The notes below the pieces were generated by a model that had not been told where the DNA came from, did no database searches, and saw nothing but the letters and a program-made list of their open reading frames with translations. A stretch of DNA of 64,000 bases, from positions 188,199 to 252,198 of the forward strand of contig NZ_JARKNC010000006.1 in the NCBI RefSeq assembly GCF_029360805.1, read 5' to 3'. A program made the translations under genes and the position numbers. How positions within the stretch are numbered: position 1 is the stretch's first letter; each line of letters begins with the position of its first letter. The DNA comes from Daejeonella sp. JGW-45. Lineage in GTDB: Bacteria > Bacteroidota > Bacteroidia > Sphingobacteriales > Sphingobacteriaceae. Shown piece by piece: positions 27,605-35,212 of the stretch.

Positions 27605-28609
27605 ATGAAACTGATATCCTATAAAACCGAAGACCAAGAGCATCTCGGTGTTTTTGTAAAAGGTCATATTTATAATCTTAACTCATGCGATAAGCTTATC
27701 CCGGATAATATGAACGAATTTTTGTACGGGGGCGAGGAATTAATGGATAGGGCAAAAAAGGTAGTTCTGGACATTAAGTCCGGGAAGCAGGAAGCTAAGG
27801 AGGAAGTGTTCTTCGAAGTGCTTGCTCCCGTGCCTCATCCATCTTCATGCCGGGATGGTTACGCCTTTCGACAGCACGTCGCCTCAGCCAGGAGGAATCG
27901 CAGGGTTGAAATGATCCCGGAATTTGATCAGTATCCGATCTTTTATTTTACCAATCATAACGCAATTCAGGGAGCTGGTGATATTGAGTGTATGCCTGAT
28001 CATTTTGAGAAGCTGGATTTCGAACTTGAGGCTGCCATCGTCATCGGTAAGAAGGGCCGAAACATTCCCGCCGCAGAGGCGGATTCATATATTGCAGGAT
28101 ATATGGTTATGAACGATCTCAGTGCCCGTACTTTGCAGATGGAGGAAATGCTTCTCAACCTTGGTCCGGCAAAAGGAAAAGATTTCTCAACGGTTATTGG
28201 TCCATGGCTGGTAACTCCTGACGAGCTGGAAGAATTTAAAACATCTCCAAAGGCTGGCCATGTTGGGAATGCTTATGATCTTGCGATGAAATGCTGGGTC
28301 AATGGGGTAGAGGTTTCTTCCGGATCAATGGCAGATATGGACTGGACCTTTGCAGAGATCATCGAGCGGTGTTCTTACGGAGCGGATATTTTACCTGGCG
28401 ATGTGATCGGGTCCGGCACTGTAGGCACAGGATGTTTCCTGGAGTTAAACGGTACCGGGCTGTTAAACGATCCGAACTACAAGCCCCAGTGGCTGCAGCC
28501 AGGTGATATTGTTGAAATGGAGATCACCGGGCTTGGCCGTCTGACCAATACGATTCTTAAATCAGATACAGATTGGTCGATACTTAAATTAAAAAAGAAC
28601 AGAGAATAA
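27605..28609 (+). CDS. Fumarylacetoacetate hydrolase family protein
   Basis: The 334-residue protein has the FAH fold. A small N-terminal domain is followed by the catalytic domain with FELEAAIVIGKKGRN (a metal-binding Glu pair), the block YMVMNDLSARTLQMEE, and GSGTVGTGCFLELNGTG near the end. The family splits fumarylacetoacetate to fumarate and acetoacetate. Divergence from hmgA-hppD makes that role likely here, although related family members act on other 2,4-dioxo acids. A 13-bp inverted repeat separates it from the next gene. Confidence 0.9.
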   Translation: MKLISYKTEDQEHLGVFVKGHIYNLNSCDKLIPDNMNEFLYGGEELMDRAKKVVLDIKSGKQEAKEEVFFEVLAPVPHPSSCRDGYAFRQHVASARRNRRVEMIPEFDQYPIFYFTNHNAIQGAGDIECMPDHFEKLDFELEAAIVIGKKGRNIPAAEADSYIAGYMVMNDLSARTLQMEEMLLNLGPAKGKDFSTVIGPWLVTPDELEEFKTSPKAGHVGNAYDLAMKCWVNGVEVSSGSMADMDWTFAEIIERCSYGADILPGDVIGSGTVGTGCFLELNGTGLLNDPNYKPQWLQPGDIVEMEITGLGRLTNTILKSDTDWSILKLKKNRE

Positions 28610-28610
28610 A

Positions 28611-28678
28611 GAGCAAAGAACAAGGACTGACTTTCGGGCGGAATCGAAGGTGCAAACATTGGTCTTTGTTCTTTGCTC
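28611..28678. repeat. Inverted repeat after the FAH-family gene
   Basis: GAGCAAAGAACAA (28611-28623) is the exact reverse complement of TTGTTCTTTGCTC (28666-28678), with a 42-nt spacer. It lies just past the stop codon at 28609. It could act as an mRNA end or stabiliser for the first gene. No T tract follows the right arm, so it is not a classic terminator. Confidence 0.7.
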
Positions 28679-28699
28679 CTTGTTCATTAATCCATTACT

Positions 28700-29587
28700 A
28701 TGCTAACCCTGAACCCCTCAGATCTCAGTACCGCCGAACTGCAGAATTACCTGCAATATGCCATAGCGCCGCGCCCGATCTGTTTCGTGTCTACCATTGA
28801 TAAAGCGGGAAATATCAACCTTAGTCCTTTTAGCTTTTTTAATATGTTCAGTACAAATCCTCCAATATGCGTGTTTTCGCCTGCGCGCAGGGTGAGGGAT
28901 AATACTACTAAACATAGCCTGGAGAATGTTCTCCAGGTGCCGGAATGCGTAATTAACATCGTGAATTACGATATGGTCAGGCAAACCTCTCTTGCAAGTG
29001 TTGAATATCCAAAAGGAGTAAATGAGTTTATAAAGGCTGGATTTACCCAGTTAGCGTCCGATCTTGTAAAGCCGCCCAGAGTAGCTGAATCACCTGTGCA
29101 GATGGAATGCATTGTAAGCCGGGTTATTCATTTAGGAGATAATGGTGGCGCCGGGAACCTTGTAATAGTTGAAGTAAAGCGGATCCATATCCGCGAAGAT
29201 ATTCTTGACGAGAACGGCAAGATAGACCAGGCTAAAATTGATCTGGTAGCCCGGTTAGGAGGAGATTGGTATTGCCGCGTAGGAGAAGATAATCTCTTTA
29301 AAGTCGAAAAACCTGTACGGACGCTGGGAATAGGAGTGGATTCTATCCCTTTAGCTATCAGAAGTTCGCATATTCTTACGGGGAACAATTTGGGGCAGCT
29401 TGGAAATGTCGAACACTTGCCTGCTGACGATGAGATTGCTCAATTTCAATCGGATCCTGAGCTAAAACAGATCATGGATGCAACTATCGGTGATAGCACC
29501 AACCGCGAACGTGAGCTGCATCAGTATGCCCGAAGGCTTCTGGAGGAGGGTAGGGTTATTGAGGCGTGGAAGGCACTTCTTTCTTGA
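28700..29587 (+). CDS. Flavin reductase-like (split beta-barrel FMN-binding) protein
   Basis: The first 180 residues match the flavin reductase-like split barrel: YAIAPRPICFVSTIDKAGNINLSPFSFFNMFSTNPP, then RDNTTKHSLENVLQ and the substrate/flavin region SVEYPKGVNEF. The C-terminal 100 residues are less familiar and helical at the end. Such proteins bind FMN and either supply reduced flavin to an oxygenase or act on their own substrate. It follows the FAH-family gene in the same direction, so a link with aromatic catabolism is possible but unproven. Confidence 0.85.
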   Translation: MLTLNPSDLSTAELQNYLQYAIAPRPICFVSTIDKAGNINLSPFSFFNMFSTNPPICVFSPARRVRDNTTKHSLENVLQVPECVINIVNYDMVRQTSLASVEYPKGVNEFIKAGFTQLASDLVKPPRVAESPVQMECIVSRVIHLGDNGGAGNLVIVEVKRIHIREDILDENGKIDQAKIDLVARLGGDWYCRVGEDNLFKVEKPVRTLGIGVDSIPLAIRSSHILTGNNLGQLGNVEHLPADDEIAQFQSDPELKQIMDATIGDSTNRERELHQYARRLLEEGRVIEAWKALLS

Positions 29588-29627
29588 GTTGTAAATAATA
29601 CGTTGTACGTCTGGGCGAAAAAGCAAA

Positions 29628-29717
29628 GCTGAAAGTGGAAAACTGAAAACTGAAGCAAAACGTACAAGCACGTGTCGGAAATCCAGAACTTTCAGTTTTC
29701 AGCTTTCCACTTTCACC
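29628..29717. repeat. Long imperfect inverted repeat between convergent genes
   Basis: A 27-nt left arm (29628-29654) pairs with a 27-nt right arm (29691-29717) with about two or three mismatches. Both arms are built of the words GAAAGTGGAAA and CTGAAAACTGAA. The loop is 36 nt. It lies between the flavin reductase-like gene and the LytTR regulator, which converge, and could stop transcription in both directions. Its word-like composition resembles the other intergenic repeats of this window. Confidence 0.75.
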
Positions 29718-29719
29718 TA

Positions 29720-30460
29720 TTAAAGTCCCAGGACTTGTCTCAATTTCGGATACCCCGTCTTACTTACTGGAATTTTCTCTCCCGATTTAAGAATAGCCAG
29801 ATGGGATTCTTTTTCATAGGGGTCTATTCGCGTGATCTCATCAATCTTTACAATGTATGAACGGTGAACACGCACAAAATCAACGTCGCCTAGAAGTTTT
29901 TCAAAATAAGACATTGTTTTGTTCTTCAGGAAAGAGCCTTCAGCAGTATGGATCTTTACATAATCGTCATCTGCAGCGAGGAATATAATATCGTTTAAGG
30001 GGATGATCTTGATTTTGTTACCTGTTTTTACAACTACACGTTCGTTCTTGGGAGATGATGTTTGAATATTGTCAAGGATCTGGGTAGTGTCTTTTTTGGC
30101 TTCTGCTGTTGGCTTTGTGTCCAGCCATTTTTGGACAGCCCTGTCAAATCGTTCTTTGGTAAAAGGCTTCAGCAAATAATCGATCGCATGCTCTTCAAAA
30201 GCCTTAATAGCATATTCATCAAAAGCGGTGGTAAAAATCACGGACGGTGGCTGGTCGATCAATTCCAGCATCTCAAAGCCATTTATTTTAGGCATCTGAA
30301 TGTCCAGGAAGATCAGGTCAGGTTCATGCTGTGCAATGGCTTTGACACCTTCAAACCCATCACTGCACTCCTGTACGATTTCAATCTGCGGCCACGACTG
30401 CAAATATTCTATTACTACTGAACGGGCCAGAGGCTCGTCATCAATTAAAATAACACGCAT
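29720..30460 (-). CDS. LytTR family response regulator
   Basis: The 246-residue protein pairs a receiver domain (phospho-acceptor Asp53 in FLDIQMPKING, conserved Lys in YLLKPFTKERF) with a C-terminal LytTR DNA-binding domain (FVRVHRSYIVKIDEITRIDP). It is the output half of the two-component system whose kinase gene lies 2 bp upstream. Targets are unknown; the LiaF-like gene upstream of the kinase is probably in the same transcription unit. Confidence 0.96.
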   Translation of the reverse strand: MRVILIDDEPLARSVVIEYLQSWPQIEIVQECSDGFEGVKAIAQHEPDLIFLDIQMPKINGFEMLELIDQPPSVIFTTAFDEYAIKAFEEHAIDYLLKPFTKERFDRAVQKWLDTKPTAEAKKDTTQILDNIQTSSPKNERVVVKTGNKIKIIPLNDIIFLAADDDYVKIHTAEGSFLKNKTMSYFEKLLGDVDFVRVHRSYIVKIDEITRIDPYEKESHLAILKSGEKIPVSKTGYPKLRQVLGL

Positions 30461-30462
30461 TT

Positions 30463-31521
30463 TTATACCTGAGGGATTTTTACAGTTGTTGTAAATATAT
30501 GGGTATAAGATGTAGTTTCCAATAGGTCGGTGCGGCCAAATAATAAATGAAGCCGGCGTTTTACCCCACTGAGCCCGAATCCAGTTCCGTGCTTAGGCCG
30601 GGTGGTATCCGGATCGTACGGGTTTTGAACAGTCACATGGAGCTCATTTTCAACACACTCGGCAAAAATACTGATGGTAACCACCCCGGTGGTATCGTAA
30701 AGGCCGAATTTTATGGCATTTTCTACAATCGGCTGCAGGAGCATTGGCGGTAATAATAAAGCCCTGCAAGCTTCATGAAATGAAATCTCCGTTGATAAGC
30801 GATGTCCGAACCTTACTTTCTCAATGTCCAGATAGAGCTGAAGATGTTCCAGTTCTGCCTCTAAGGTAACAGGTGCCTGATCCTCCTTTTTTAAAGTCCC
30901 GCGCAGAAAGTCGGATAATTGATGAATCATCTTACGCGCTTCTTCCGGCCGGCTGCCAATTAATGCTGTAATTGAATTTAAGCTGTTAAAAAGAAAGTGA
31001 GGCTGCAACTGTTGCCGAAGATTATAAAGCTCTGCATCCCGTGCAAGGGTTTCGGCTTCAATCTTTCGTTTCTCCGTTTCTTTCTGATCTTGCTGCGTAT
31101 AATAAACCACGCTTATCATTGCCATCAAACTAATGATCAGGAGTCCCAGGAAGAATCTCACCGGCAGTGAATTATAAAGGAACTCTGCATAATGCGGATC
31201 TGTTAACACCAATGAATCTAATATCCAATGGTTGACTAGAAGCCAGATCGAAGCCAGGATAGCGCAATACATCAACATCAACAGGTACCGGTTCTTCTCA
31301 GGCCTGTAATATTTAAGGTTGTTCCCAATAAGGTAACAGGCTATGGCGAGTAAGATCGTGCTGATAGACCCATCTATCATAGAGGTCTCGGGTGTAAACC
31401 CATACCAAAGTAATATAGCCGATTGCGCAATAACGCACACTACAATACATTGAATAACGATCAGGAAGATCTTATTCCTTGATAGTACAGAGTTAGTTGA
31501 CCGGATTTGATGTTGAGACAC
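30463..31521 (-). CDS. LytS-type sensor histidine kinase
   Basis: The 352-residue protein has four membrane helices (about 18-40, 52-68, 80-102, 120-142), a short coiled coil, and the His_kinase motif LRQQLQPHFLFNSLNSITAL with phospho-acceptor His175, followed by an HATPase domain (PMLLQPIVENAIKFGL, GTGFGLSGVKRRL). Translation appears to start at GTG 31521. It works with the LytTR regulator that follows after 2 bp. No extracellular sensor domain is visible, so the signal is probably sensed in the membrane. Confidence 0.95.
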   Translation of the reverse strand: MSQHQIRSTNSVLSRNKIFLIVIQCIVVCVIAQSAILLWYGFTPETSMIDGSISTILLAIACYLIGNNLKYYRPEKNRYLLMLMYCAILASIWLLVNHWILDSLVLTDPHYAEFLYNSLPVRFFLGLLIISLMAMISVVYYTQQDQKETEKRKIEAETLARDAELYNLRQQLQPHFLFNSLNSITALIGSRPEEARKMIHQLSDFLRGTLKKEDQAPVTLEAELEHLQLYLDIEKVRFGHRLSTEISFHEACRALLLPPMLLQPIVENAIKFGLYDTTGVVTISIFAECVENELHVTVQNPYDPDTTRPKHGTGFGLSGVKRRLHLLFGRTDLLETTSYTHIFTTTVKIPQV

Positions 31522-31560
31522 CGCTGTGATTATCTGGTTTAAAATAAATTACCGCTTATC

Positions 31561-32361
31561 CTAAAAACTCTTGATGTCTATTCCGCCGAATAGTGACGTG
31601 CCTGTAATAACTAATATTTTGTCGGGAACTGAGTTTAGCTGGGGAGGCCGTTTATCTTCCACGCCACCAAAAATGGCCACCATTTCGGAGTGTATTGTCC
31701 AGTTAGAAGGCACGATGATCTTCGTACCCCCGAACACCTGAACAACCTCCAGGTTTACCCTGCCATTTATGTCGGCCTGCATTAAGTTGATCTCTGAACC
31801 GCCGAAGAAATTTACAATATCACCGCCACGGAAGTTCTTTGACACAACGTTCTTCTTGATCCCTCCGAATATGGAGACCGAGTCTATCCTGTCTTCCGGA
31901 AACTGTCCCTCACCTGCTGTACTGCCAGTGTTCGACGGATCAGCACTTCCGCCTACGGGTTGGTCGGAACGTGCCGACCAGCTATTTGAATCATTGCTTT
32001 TGTCCCAGTTCCCGAAATTATCCAGGCCTTTTGGCGTCTTTCTTCCCATGATCATCCATACTCCAAAGGCAATGATCAGCAGCGGCCAGAAAAACCTGCT
32101 TAGGTCCATATCCGGAAGCACCCTGTTGCTTAAAAATATTACACCAATAACGATGGGAACAAAAGCCGATGGCCGGTCATATCCCTGGCGGTAGCCAATA
32201 TAACAGCCGATGATTATCAAAAATACCGGCCAGCTGAATATCCATCCGGGCACGAAAAATATATCTAAAGTTCTGAGTAATAATAAACATCCCACACCAA
32301 GCATTATTAAGCCCACGAGAGCTTTGCCTGATTTTTGATTGGAGCTTTTTAGATTTTGCAT
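31561..32361 (-). CDS. LiaF-like membrane protein with repeated FGG motifs
   Basis: The 266-residue protein has four hydrophobic helices in the first 110 residues, then a Ser/Asn/Gly-rich linker. The C-terminal part has five spaced FGG motifs (SIFGG, NFFGG, QVFGG, AIFGG, SLFGG). This matches the LiaF/YvqF type, where a short beta-solenoid follows a membrane domain. In Firmicutes LiaF restrains a cell-envelope two-component system. Here it directly precedes a LytS-LytTR pair, so a similar controlling role is a reasonable inference. Confidence 0.82.
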   Translation of the reverse strand: MQNLKSSNQKSGKALVGLIMLGVGCLLLLRTLDIFFVPGWIFSWPVFLIIIGCYIGYRQGYDRPSAFVPIVIGVIFLSNRVLPDMDLSRFFWPLLIIAFGVWMIMGRKTPKGLDNFGNWDKSNDSNSWSARSDQPVGGSADPSNTGSTAGEGQFPEDRIDSVSIFGGIKKNVVSKNFRGGDIVNFFGGSEINLMQADINGRVNLEVVQVFGGTKIIVPSNWTIHSEMVAIFGGVEDKRPPQLNSVPDKILVITGTSLFGGIDIKSF

Positions 32362-32474
32362 ATCATTAAATTTGAATCTAATCTAGGGCAAAAAAGGTCA
32401 CTGGCAAACGTATATTAGGCGAGGTTACCCTAGTTCTCGGTGAATGTCGGTAATTTGTCGGTAAAAATCTAACC

Positions 32475-33218
32475 CTAAATCACCTTGAAGAACTGATTGT
32501 ACTTCTCTAGTTTCTTATCGCCAGGCGCCAGGTCAGTCAGTAAAAAATCAATTGTGTTTAAACTGCAAACCTGTAGTTTGTGATTAGTTTCAAGCTTTTC
32601 GGCGATACTCATCACGGCAACTCTTCGTGAAGCCTTGATTATCGCCTTTTTAACCTGTACAATCTCCCAGTCATAATCCGTCAGGCCTGCCTCTGCTGAT
32701 ATCCCGTTCGTTCCTAAAAAGCATAAGTCCACATGTATCTCCGAAAGCTGGCTCACAACAGAGGCTCCCGTACATATATAAGAATTAGGCGCCAGCTGTC
32801 CGGCAAGCAGGATCACGTTTACACTTGATCGTTGCGCTACCTCGAGGGCTACCAGTGGGCTTACCGTAAAAAGAGTACCTGTCAGGTCAGCGGGAATCAT
32901 CTTGGCAAACTCCACCATAATAGTCCCGCCTCCCGTAAGAAGGGTCATGCCGTTCTGAACCAGGCTTAATGCCTTTTCGGCTATTCGCATCTTTTCCTCT
33001 TTCGCATATACAGCTGCCTGCTGAAAAGGTTGATGAAAGGTCTTAGCCAAAGCGCCACCATGAACCTTTAGGATCTTGCCTTCTTTTTCAAGCTCCATAA
33101 GATCCCTGCGCACCGTATCAAGTGAAACACCTAACAAAGTGCAGAGCTCGTTCGATAAAACCTTGTGATGAAGGCTGATCTGTTCTAGAATTATTTTCTG
33201 CCGTTCTTCCTGAAGCAT
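32475..33218 (-). CDS. DeoR/GlpR family transcriptional regulator
   Basis: The 247-residue protein begins with a DeoR helix-turn-helix (LLGVSLDTVRRDLMELEKEGKILKVHGGA) and continues with the DeoRC sugar-phosphate sensor domain, including GGGTIMVEFAKMIP and CFLGTNGISAEAGLTDYDWE. Such proteins usually repress sugar genes and are released by a sugar phosphate. It diverges from the GH9 gene, and palindromes containing GCAA/TTGC lie within and just after the GH9 promoter. It is the likely regulator of the 33.4-41.3 kb glycan locus. Confidence 0.95.
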   Translation of the reverse strand: MLQEERQKIILEQISLHHKVLSNELCTLLGVSLDTVRRDLMELEKEGKILKVHGGALAKTFHQPFQQAAVYAKEEKMRIAEKALSLVQNGMTLLTGGGTIMVEFAKMIPADLTGTLFTVSPLVALEVAQRSSVNVILLAGQLAPNSYICTGASVVSQLSEIHVDLCFLGTNGISAEAGLTDYDWEIVQVKKAIIKASRRVAVMSIAEKLETNHKLQVCSLNTIDFLLTDLAPGDKKLEKYNQFFKVI

Positions 33219-33255
33219 TCGTTTAATTATGGAATTATTTACTGAAATTAATGGT

Positions 33256-33263
33256 CAAATATA
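33256..33263 (-). promoter_or_regulatory. Promoter -7 box of the DeoR-type gene
   Basis: TATATTTG on the minus strand matches TAnnTTTG and lies 37 nt before the ATG. A TTTG at 33281-33284 (17-nt spacer) or a TTG at 33286-33288 (22-nt spacer) could be the -33 box. Confidence 0.5.
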
Positions 33264-33326
33264 ATCTAAACTCTGATTCACAAATCAAGGACACTGCCGG
33301 ATTAATTCGCTAAACTAAATATTTTG

Positions 33327-33357
33327 TTTGCGTTTTATTGCAATTATTATACATTTG
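33327..33357 (+). promoter_or_regulatory. Promoter of the GH9 gene and downstream locus
   Basis: TTTG (33327-33330), a 19-nt spacer and TACATTTG (33350-33357) match the Bacteroidota promoter pattern. The expected transcription start is near 33364, giving a leader of about 35 nt before the ATG at 33399. This is one of the best promoter matches in the window. Confidence 0.6.
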
Positions 33358-33382
33358 AAAATAAGATATCGCAAAATATTGC
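33337..33382. promoter_or_regulatory. Candidate operator palindromes around the GH9 promoter
   Basis: ATTGCAAT (33337-33344) is a perfect palindrome inside the promoter spacer, and GCAAAATATTGC (33371-33382), with GCAA/TTGC ends, lies just past the expected start point. Both share the word ATTGCA and are placed where a repressor would block polymerase. The divergent DeoR-type protein is the natural candidate. Binding is inferred, not shown. Confidence 0.35.
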
Positions 33383-33398
33383 ATTCTTAATAAGCATT

Positions 33399-35210
33399 AT
33401 GGCTATTATCAGAAAATCATTAATTATTTCTTTAATTGCTTTCATTTCATCCGGTCTTGTGGCGCAGGAGAAAGCCAGCAGTTGGATCAGGATTAACCAG
33501 ATGGGATATTCGGATAAGGCAGTAAAAGTTGCTGTTCTTGCCTCCAAGAATTCGAACAGGGTAAGAAGCTTCGAACTGGTCGATGCCCTTACTTCCAAAA
33601 CAGTTTTAAAGAAGGCTGCCGGTAAGAATTTTGGAGAATACGGTCCTTTTATATCCTCTTATCGTCTTGATTTTTCGGAGGTTGAAAAGCCAGGAACATA
33701 TTATCTTCAGGCAGGAGAAACCCGGTCGCCCCAATTCTCCATTGGCTCGGAAGCCTATAAAGGGTCGGCAGATTTTGCTCTCAGATATATGCGCCAGCAG
33801 CGATGCGGGTATAATCCATATCTCAAAGCCAGCTGCCATGTACACGACGGTTATAGCGTCTACGGCCCAATGCCCGACAAGACGCCTGTTGATGTTACAG
33901 GAGGCTGGCATGACGCGTCGGATTACCTTCAATATTCAACTACTTCAGCTAATGCGACCTATCACCTGCTTGCTGCCTACCGCGACTTTCCCGCTGTTTT
34001 TAACGACAGACATCTGGCCAACGGACTTGAAGGCACTAACGGAACCTCTGACGTGCTGGATGAAGCCAGGTGGGGACTGGACTGGCTGTTGAAAATGCAC
34101 CCGAGGGAAGGCTGGATGTTTAATCAGATAGCTGACGACCGGGATCATGCGGGATACCGCCTGCCTCATCTTGATTCTGTGGATTACGGCTATGGCAGGG
34201 GGACAGGAAGGCCGGTTTATTTTATAACTGGTGAAAAGCAAGGCCTGGGTAAATTTAAAAACAACGCAACAGGTACAGCTTCTACTGCCGGTAAATTTGC
34301 AAGCGCATTTGCCCTTGCATCCCAGGTTTATAATGGGCAGGATAAGTTTATGGCCGATATCTTTCGGAACCGGTCGATTTCCGCATATAATTTCGGCCTT
34401 GCAAAGCCAGGGAATGCCCAAACCGCTTCAGTAAGGGCTCCTTATATTTATGCCGAAGGTAATTGGGTAGATGACATGGAGTTGGGTGCAGCCGCAATTT
34501 ACCAGCTTACCGGCGATAAGAAATATATGGAGCAAGGCTTGAAATACAGTGATGAGGAAAAGATTACACCATGGATGGGCGCAGATACTGCCAACCATTA
34601 TCAATATTATCCGTTCCATAATTTCGGTCATTTTGAACTTGCAAAAAGCGGCGACGCTGCTGCTAAGGCGAAGCTGATCAGCTACTACAAGGAAGGTATT
34701 GAAAAGGTCTGGCAAAAATCAAAAGGAAACGCTTTCTACCGTGGGGTTCCGTTTATCTGGTGCTCTAATAACCTGACCACATCTTTTGCGATACAATGTT
34801 ATTTATACCGGAAACTTAGCGGTGACAATACTTATGTACAGTTAGAGCAGTCAAGCTTCGACTGGCTTTTCGGACTTAATCCATGGGGCACCAGCATGGT
34901 GTTCGGTCTCCCCTCGCATGGCGATACCCCGGTCGATCCGCATTCATCACTGACCGTTCTTAAAAACTATCCATTGGATGGAGGTTTAGTCGACGGGCCG
35001 GTATACGGCAGTATTTATGGAAACCTGATAGGTATTGAGTTGTCAAAAGAGGATGAGTATGCTGAATTCCAATCAAAACTGGCGGTTTACCACGATGATA
35101 TAGGTGATTACAGTACCAATGAGCCAACCATGGATGGAACGGCGGCACTGGTTTATTTACTGGCAGCTAAAGAACATGATTCACGGGAGGGAGTCGCCGA
35201 AAAAAAGTAG
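33399..35210 (+). CDS. Glycoside hydrolase family 9 enzyme (possible first half of a frameshift fusion)
   Basis: The 603-residue protein starts at ATG 33399 with a signal peptide (about 22 residues, ending LVAQE). An N-terminal Ig-like CelD domain (SSWIRINQMGYSDKAVKVAVLA) is followed by the GH9 alpha barrel with WHDASDY holding Asp172 and Asp175 and the catalytic acid Glu575 in STNEPTMD. GH9 enzymes split beta-1,4-glucans; some cut glucosaminyl or chitobiosyl bonds. The amino-sugar context here favours the latter, but this is inference. An upstream ATG-less extension from 33324 was rejected because it precedes the signal peptide and overlaps the promoter. The frame ends in GAA AAA AAG TAG, and a deacetylase continues in the -1 frame. 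Confidence 0.93.
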   Translation: MAIIRKSLIISLIAFISSGLVAQEKASSWIRINQMGYSDKAVKVAVLASKNSNRVRSFELVDALTSKTVLKKAAGKNFGEYGPFISSYRLDFSEVEKPGTYYLQAGETRSPQFSIGSEAYKGSADFALRYMRQQRCGYNPYLKASCHVHDGYSVYGPMPDKTPVDVTGGWHDASDYLQYSTTSANATYHLLAAYRDFPAVFNDRHLANGLEGTNGTSDVLDEARWGLDWLLKMHPREGWMFNQIADDRDHAGYRLPHLDSVDYGYGRGTGRPVYFITGEKQGLGKFKNNATGTASTAGKFASAFALASQVYNGQDKFMADIFRNRSISAYNFGLAKPGNAQTASVRAPYIYAEGNWVDDMELGAAAIYQLTGDKKYMEQGLKYSDEEKITPWMGADTANHYQYYPFHNFGHFELAKSGDAAAKAKLISYYKEGIEKVWQKSKGNAFYRGVPFIWCSNNLTTSFAIQCYLYRKLSGDNTYVQLEQSSFDWLFGLNPWGTSMVFGLPSHGDTPVDPHSSLTVLKNYPLDGGLVDGPVYGSIYGNLIGIELSKEDEYAEFQSKLAVYHDDIGDYSTNEPTMDGTAALVYLLAAKEHDSREGVAEKK

Positions 35211-35212
35211 TT
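35185..35212 (+). promoter_or_regulatory. Candidate -1 ribosomal frameshift site between GH9 and deacetylase
   Basis: The GH9 frame ends with the heptamer A AAA AAG (35201-35207) in the correct phase, immediately followed by stop TAG (35208-35210). A purine run GGGAGGGAG (35185-35193) lies 7 nt upstream and resembles the Shine-Dalgarno stimulator of the Escherichia coli dnaX site, where the spacer is 10 nt. After a -1 slip the frame reads GTA GTT ATT GAT and stays open to the deacetylase stop at 35935. No strong downstream stem-loop was seen. A lost A in the run of seven, real or from sequencing, is the alternative. Confidence 0.5.

Noticed and set aside
33945-34421. 158-codon frame opposite the GH9 gene, and a 153-codon frame at 33631-34092
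   Set aside because: Both overlap the well-supported GH9 catalytic domain and have no features of their own.
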